A stretch of 64,000 nucleotides of DNA from Caenorhabditis remanei (taxonomy: Eukaryota; Nematoda; Chromadorea; Rhabditida; Rhabditidae): NCBI RefSeq assembly GCF_010183535.1, contig NC_071332.1, positions 5,580,001 to 5,644,000 on the forward strand, given 5' to 3'. The notes beneath the pieces are model-generated. The model searched no databases. It was not told the origin of the DNA and saw nothing but the letters and a program-made list of their open reading frames with translations. Position numbers and translations under genes: made by a program. Of this stretch, positions 59,479 to 64,000 are shown one piece after another (positions within the stretch are counted from its first letter, which is position 1; each line of letters opens with the position of its first letter).

Positions 59479-60728
59479 TCAATGTTTTCTGAACTTTTTG
59501 GCACCTCCTCGCTTGAATCCACCACCTCTTCTCTTGATTCCTCTCTTCTTTCCACTCTTATTCTTTCCGCTCTTCTCCTCCTCTTCTTCGAGATCTTTGA
59601 GCATCTCAGCGAATTTATCACCAGTCATTTCATAATCATAGGCTCCGATTTCTTCATCACATGATCCATCGTCTTCTCCAAAAATGTTGGCAGAGCTCTT
59701 CCCACCGAAACCGCCTTCTTCATCGTCGTCGTCGTCGTCCTCATCTTCATCATCTTCTTCCTCGCCATCGTCTTCCACCTCATCATCATCGTCGTCTACA
59801 GTATCGCCGCCATCGTCATCCTCGTTCAAATCATTCAAATCCAAATCATCATCTTCATCTATATCCACGTCTTCCTCGTCAACTGCCTTCTTCTTGTTTC
59901 TCTTGCTCTTCTCAGCTCCGAACTCCTTACTGTAATCGATATCAAACTCCTCGTTGAGCTCTCCCGGTTCGAATCTCTCCAGCAGTTGATCGAATTCTTC
60001 AGAGTTAACAGATTCGGCGTATTCCCACTCATCTTCTCCTGACTCCTTTTTCACATTCTTCTCTTTGTTCAAACTAGAAGTGTAACGATGAAGGAACCGT
60101 TCGTCCGCAGGGATCTCCTCACGACGTTTCCGAGTGTATTCCTGAAAATTAAAACATTTTTTCAATTGAAATATAGATTACTTACATTAGAACCGACAGC
60201 CAACTTTCTGACTCCCCATGGATCATGAGACTTCTTTCTAACAATTCGACTTCCGGTTGTCTTGGTGACATCTTTCGGATTACGGAAAGCAAATCTATCA
60301 AGGAATGCCATAAGAGTGAAATCGTTGAGCGCCTCTCCTCCATAATTAATTTCTCTTCCCTCCATCAAAGCCTTAGCAAACACGGCAACAGACGGATGAT
60401 AGTGGTTTGAAAGCAGTAGCAGTTCACTGTCAGCAACTTGAGATGCATCAACAAAGAGTGGATTGCGAGCTACTGAATCATACGGAGATTTGGCTCCACG
60501 AGCACCAATATTTCTATGAACCCATCCACCAGTCGACGAGGCTCCGAGTTGACCTGCCTGAGCCTTCTTTTTGTCTTCACTATCATCATCATCTACTACG
60601 ATATGTTCTGTTGAATCATCTTCTTTCTTCACTCCATCTCTGGCAATTTCATTTCCCTCAACATCGAGATCCACATAACGCTCTTCATCGTCGTCATTTT
60701 GCATTTGTTCAACAACACGTGCAGCTGG
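59479..60728 (-). CDS. CEBPZ / NOC1 (MAK21) ribosome-biogenesis protein, C-terminal part
   Basis: Nucleolar protein needed for early 60S pre-ribosome maturation, acting with NOC2. Two exons (minus), 60728-60186 and 60141-59479, give the last 401 residues plus stop; the gene continues beyond the window or past the satellite. The diagnostic stretch [16 protein letters not shown] then [16 protein letters not shown] and [19 protein letters not shown] matches the conserved CEBPZ C-terminal region. Then come a long Asp/Glu tract (about 59700-59900) and a Lys/Arg/Gly-rich end ([16 protein letters not shown]). The TTTTAG acceptor of the first visible exon lies about 20 bp from the start of the 65-bp satellite, so that array is in the preceding intron. 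The product is partial at its N-terminus. Confidence 0.88.
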
Positions 60729-60750
60729 CTAAAACGATACAAATATTATT

Positions 60751-63700
60751 AGAATGAAAATGAATAAGTGAAAAAGGAATAAATATGAACAAGTGGAGAC
60801 TCTTTTTCATAGATTAGAATGAAAATGAAGAAGTGAAAATGGAATAAATATGAACAAGGGGATACTCTTTTTCATAGAATAGAATGAAAATGAAGAAGTG
60901 AAAATGGAATAAATATGAACAAGGGGATACTCTTTTTCATAGAATAGAATGAAAATGAATAAGTGAAAATGGAATAAATATGAACAAGGGGATACTCTTT
61001 TTCATAGATTAGAATGAAAATGAATAAGTGAAAATGGAATAAATATGAACAAGGGGATACTCTTTTTCATAGAATAGAATGAAAATGAAGAAGTGAAAAT
61101 GGAATAAATATGAACAAGGGGATACTCTTTTTCATAGAATAGAATGAAAATGAATAAGTGAAAATGGAATAAATATGAACAAGGGGATACTCTTTTTCAT
61201 AGATTAGAATGAAAATGAAGAAGTGAAAATGGAATAAATATGAACAAGGGGATACTCTTTTTCATAGATTAGAATGAAAATGAATAAGTGAAAATGGAAT
61301 AAATATGAACAAGGGGATACTCTTTTTCATAGATTAGAATGAAAATGAAGAAGTGAAAATGGAATAAATATGAACAAGGGGATACTCTTTTTCATAGATT
61401 AGAATGAAAATGAAGAAGTGAAAATGGAATAAATATGAACAAGGGGATACTCTTTTTCATAGATTAGAATGAAAATGAAGAAGTGAAAATGGAATAAATA
61501 TGAACAAGGGGATACTCTTTTTCATAGATTAGAATGAAAATGAAGAAGTGAAAATGGAATAAATATGAACAAGGGGATACTCTTTTTCATAGATTAGAAT
61601 GAAAATGAATAAGTGAAAATGGAATAAATATGAACAAGGGGATACTCTTTTTCATAGATTAGAATGAAAATGAATAAGTGAAAATGGAATAAATATGAAC
61701 AAGGGGATACTCTTTTTCATAGATTAGAATGAAAATGAAGAAGTGAAAATGGAATAAATATGAACAAGGGGATACTCTTTTTCATAGATTAGAATGAAAA
61801 TGAATAAGTGAAAATGGAATAAATATGAACAAGTGGAGACTCTTTTTCATAGATTAGAATGAAAATGAAGAAGTGAAAATGGAATAAATATGAACAAGGG
61901 GATACTCTTTTTCATAGATTAGAATGAAAATGAAGAAGTGAAAATGGAATAAATATGAACAAGGGGATACTCTTTTTCATAGATTAGAATGAAAATGAAT
62001 AAGTGAAAATGGAATAAATATGAACAAGTGGAGACTCTTTTTCATAGATTAGAATGAAAATGAATAAGTGAAAATGGAATAAATATGAACAAGTGGAGAC
62101 TCTTTTTCATAGATTAGAATGAAAATGAAGAAGTGAAAATGGAATAAATATGAACAAGGGGATACTCTTTTTCATAGATTAGAATGAAAATGAAGAAGTG
62201 AAAATGGAATAAATATGAACAAGGGGATACTCTTTTTCATAGATTAGAATGAAAATGAATAAGTGAAAATGGAATAAATATGAACAAGGGGATACTCTTT
62301 TTCATAGATTAGAATGAAAATGAAGAAGTGAAAATGGAATAAATATGAACAAGGGGATACTCTTTTTCATAGATTAGAATGAAAATGAAGAAGTGAAAAT
62401 GGAATAAATATGAACAAGGGGATACTCTTTTTCATAGATTAGAATGAAAATGAATAAGTGAAAATGGAATAAATATGAACAAGGGGATACTCTTTTTCAT
62501 AGATTAGAATGAAAATGAATAAGTGAAAATGGAATAAATATGAACAAGTGGAGACTCTTTTTCATAGATTAGAATGAAAATGAATAAGTGAAAATGGAAT
62601 AAATATGAACAAGTGGAGACTCTTTTTCATAGATTAGAATGAAAATGAAGAAGTGAAAATGGAATAAATATGAACAAGGGGATACTCTTTTTCATAGATT
62701 AGAATGAAAATGAATAAGTGAAAATGGAATAAATATGAACAAGGGGATACTCTTTTTCATAGATTAGAATGAAAATGAAGAAGTGAAAATGGAATAAATA
62801 TGAACAAGGGGATACTCTTTTTCATAGATTAGAATGAAAATGAAGAAGTGAAAATGGAATAAATATGAACAAGGGGATACTCTTTTTCATAGATTAGAAT
62901 GAAAATGAATAAGTGAAAATGGAATAAATATGAACAAGGGGATACTCTTTTTCATAGATTAGAATGAAAATGAATAAGTGAAAATGGAATAAATATGAAC
63001 AAGTGGAGACTCTTTTTCATAGATTAGAATGAAAATGAATAAGTGAAAATGGAATAAATATGAACAAGGGGATACTCTTTTTCATAGATTAGAATGAAAA
63101 TGAATAAGTGAAAATGGAATAAATATGAACAAGTGGAGACTCTTTTTCATAGATTAGAATGAAAATGAATAAGTGAAAATGGAATAAATATGAACAAGTG
63201 GAGACTCTTTTTCATAGATTAGAATGAAAATGAAGAAGTGAAAATGGAATAAATATGAACAAGGGGATACTCTTTTTCATAGATTAGAATGAAAATGAAG
63301 AAGTGAAAATGGAATAAATATGAACAAGGGGATACTCTTTTTCATAGATTAGAATGAAAATGAAGAAGTGAAAATGGAATAAATATGAACAAGGGGATAC
63401 TCTTTTTCATAGATTAGAATGAAAATGAATAAGTGAAAATGGAATAAATATGAACAAGGGGATACTCTTTTTCATAGATTAGAATGAAAATGAATAAGTG
63501 AAAATGGAATAAATATGAACAAGGGGATACTCTTTTTCATAGATTAGAATGAAAATGAATAAGTGAAAATGGAATAAATATGAACAAGTGGAGACTCTTT
63601 TTCATAGATTAGAATGAAAATGAAGAAGTGAAAATGGAATAAATATGAACAAGGGGATACTCTTTTTCATAGATTAGAATGAAAATGAAGAAGTGAAAAT

Positions 63701-64000
63701 GGAATAAATATGAACAAGGGGATACTCTTTTTCATAGATTAGAATGAAAATGAATAAGTGAAAATGGAATAAATATGAACAAGGGGATACTCTTTTTCAT
63801 AGATTAGAATGAAAATGAAGAAGTGAAAATGGAATAAATATGAACAAGGGGATACTCTTTTTCATAGATTAGAATGAAAATGAAGAAGTGAAAATGGAAT
63901 AAATATGAACAAGGGGATACTCTTTTTCATAGATTAGAATGAAAATGAATAAGTGAAAATGGAATAAATATGAACAAGGGGATACTCTTTTTCATAGATT
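60751..64000. repeat. 65-bp tandem satellite, 50 units to the window edge
   Basis: Unit length is 65 bp with no indels, and units start at 60751 + 65n. The unit includes AGAATGAAAATGAA, GTGAAAATGGAATAAATATG and ACTCTTTTTCATAGATT. Units differ mainly at two places: GAAGAAG or GAATAAG, and AAGGGGATAC or AAGTGGAGAC. By eye there are about 25, 15 and 10 units of three combinations. Units near the left edge are slightly more diverged (first unit AAAAAGG; some units end AGAAT). The array continues past the window. It is non-coding: 65 is not a multiple of 3 and every frame meets stops. Confidence 0.98.

Noticed and set aside
59661..59957. Plus-strand Ser-rich and His/Pro-rich frames of 83-98 codons.
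   Set aside because: They are complements of the Asp/Glu tract of the CEBPZ homologue, a simple-sequence artefact.
60751..64000. CRISPR-like array or coding repeat at the right end.
   Set aside because: Units are directly adjacent with no unique spacers, the host is a eukaryote, and the 65-bp period breaks every reading frame.

Overview
The window is nuclear DNA from a Caenorhabditis nematode of the Elegans group, probably not C. elegans itself. The reasons are 44-50 bp GT-AG introns with TTTCAG-type acceptors, outron-like acceptors just upstream of start codons, operon-like gene spacing, nematode-specific families (serpentine receptor, MOLO1, CUB/C-type lectins), a nematode-type U1 snRNA gene and very many small palindromic elements. 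HDA-1 and RIL-1 side by side match the C. elegans hda-1/ril-1 neighbourhood on chromosome V. All gene models were assembled by eye from splice sites and reading phase; no search was run.

Layout. 1-8.4 kb: almost no genes, one orphan exon candidate, several palindromic repeats, and a 2.2 kb nested inverted-repeat element (5896-8064) whose arms carry a tRNA-like sequence. 8.45-10.03 kb (-): hda-1. 10.84-16.56 kb (+): five closely spaced genes, probably one operon: ril-1, a small secreted Cys-rich protein, a non-canonical poly(A)/uridylyl polymerase, the TRM5 tRNA m1G37 methyltransferase, and a DMAC2L/ATP synthase subunit s homologue. 20.1-22.4 kb (+): a seven-helix receptor. 23.8-46.3 kb (+): a small single-pass membrane protein with two PPxY motifs, whose exons 2 and 3 are apparently separated by a 20.7 kb intron. 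That intron holds an antisense Ser/Pro-rich gene (25.5-26.4 kb) and many repeats.

46.4-54.2 kb (-): a MOLO1-family membrane protein, a small membrane protein with a poly-Arg tract, and three tandem secreted C-type lectin + double-CUB genes. 54.70-54.86 kb (+): U1 snRNA with an upstream PSE-like element. 55.8-59.3 kb (+): an unrecognised 536-residue protein with a ParB-like GNHR motif, one of whose introns carries a 1.4 kb element. 59.5-60.7 kb (-): the C-terminal exons of a CEBPZ/NOC1 ribosome-biogenesis protein. 60.75 kb to the end: exactly 50 copies of a 65-bp satellite lying in or upstream of that gene, running off the window.

Functionally, the operon groups mitochondrial and RNA-processing genes (RIL-1, TRM5 with a possible mitochondrial start, DMAC2L). 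The three lectins look like secreted gut or immune-type effectors with GATA sites near their starts. I did not find a convincing new multi-gene system. The most unusual items are the satellite with three linked monomer types, the 20.7 kb intron with its nested gene, the repeated nesting of one CACAGGT-ended element inside larger palindromes, intron turnover and a GC-AG intron in the lectin trio, and the dual poly-Arg/poly-Ser tract.
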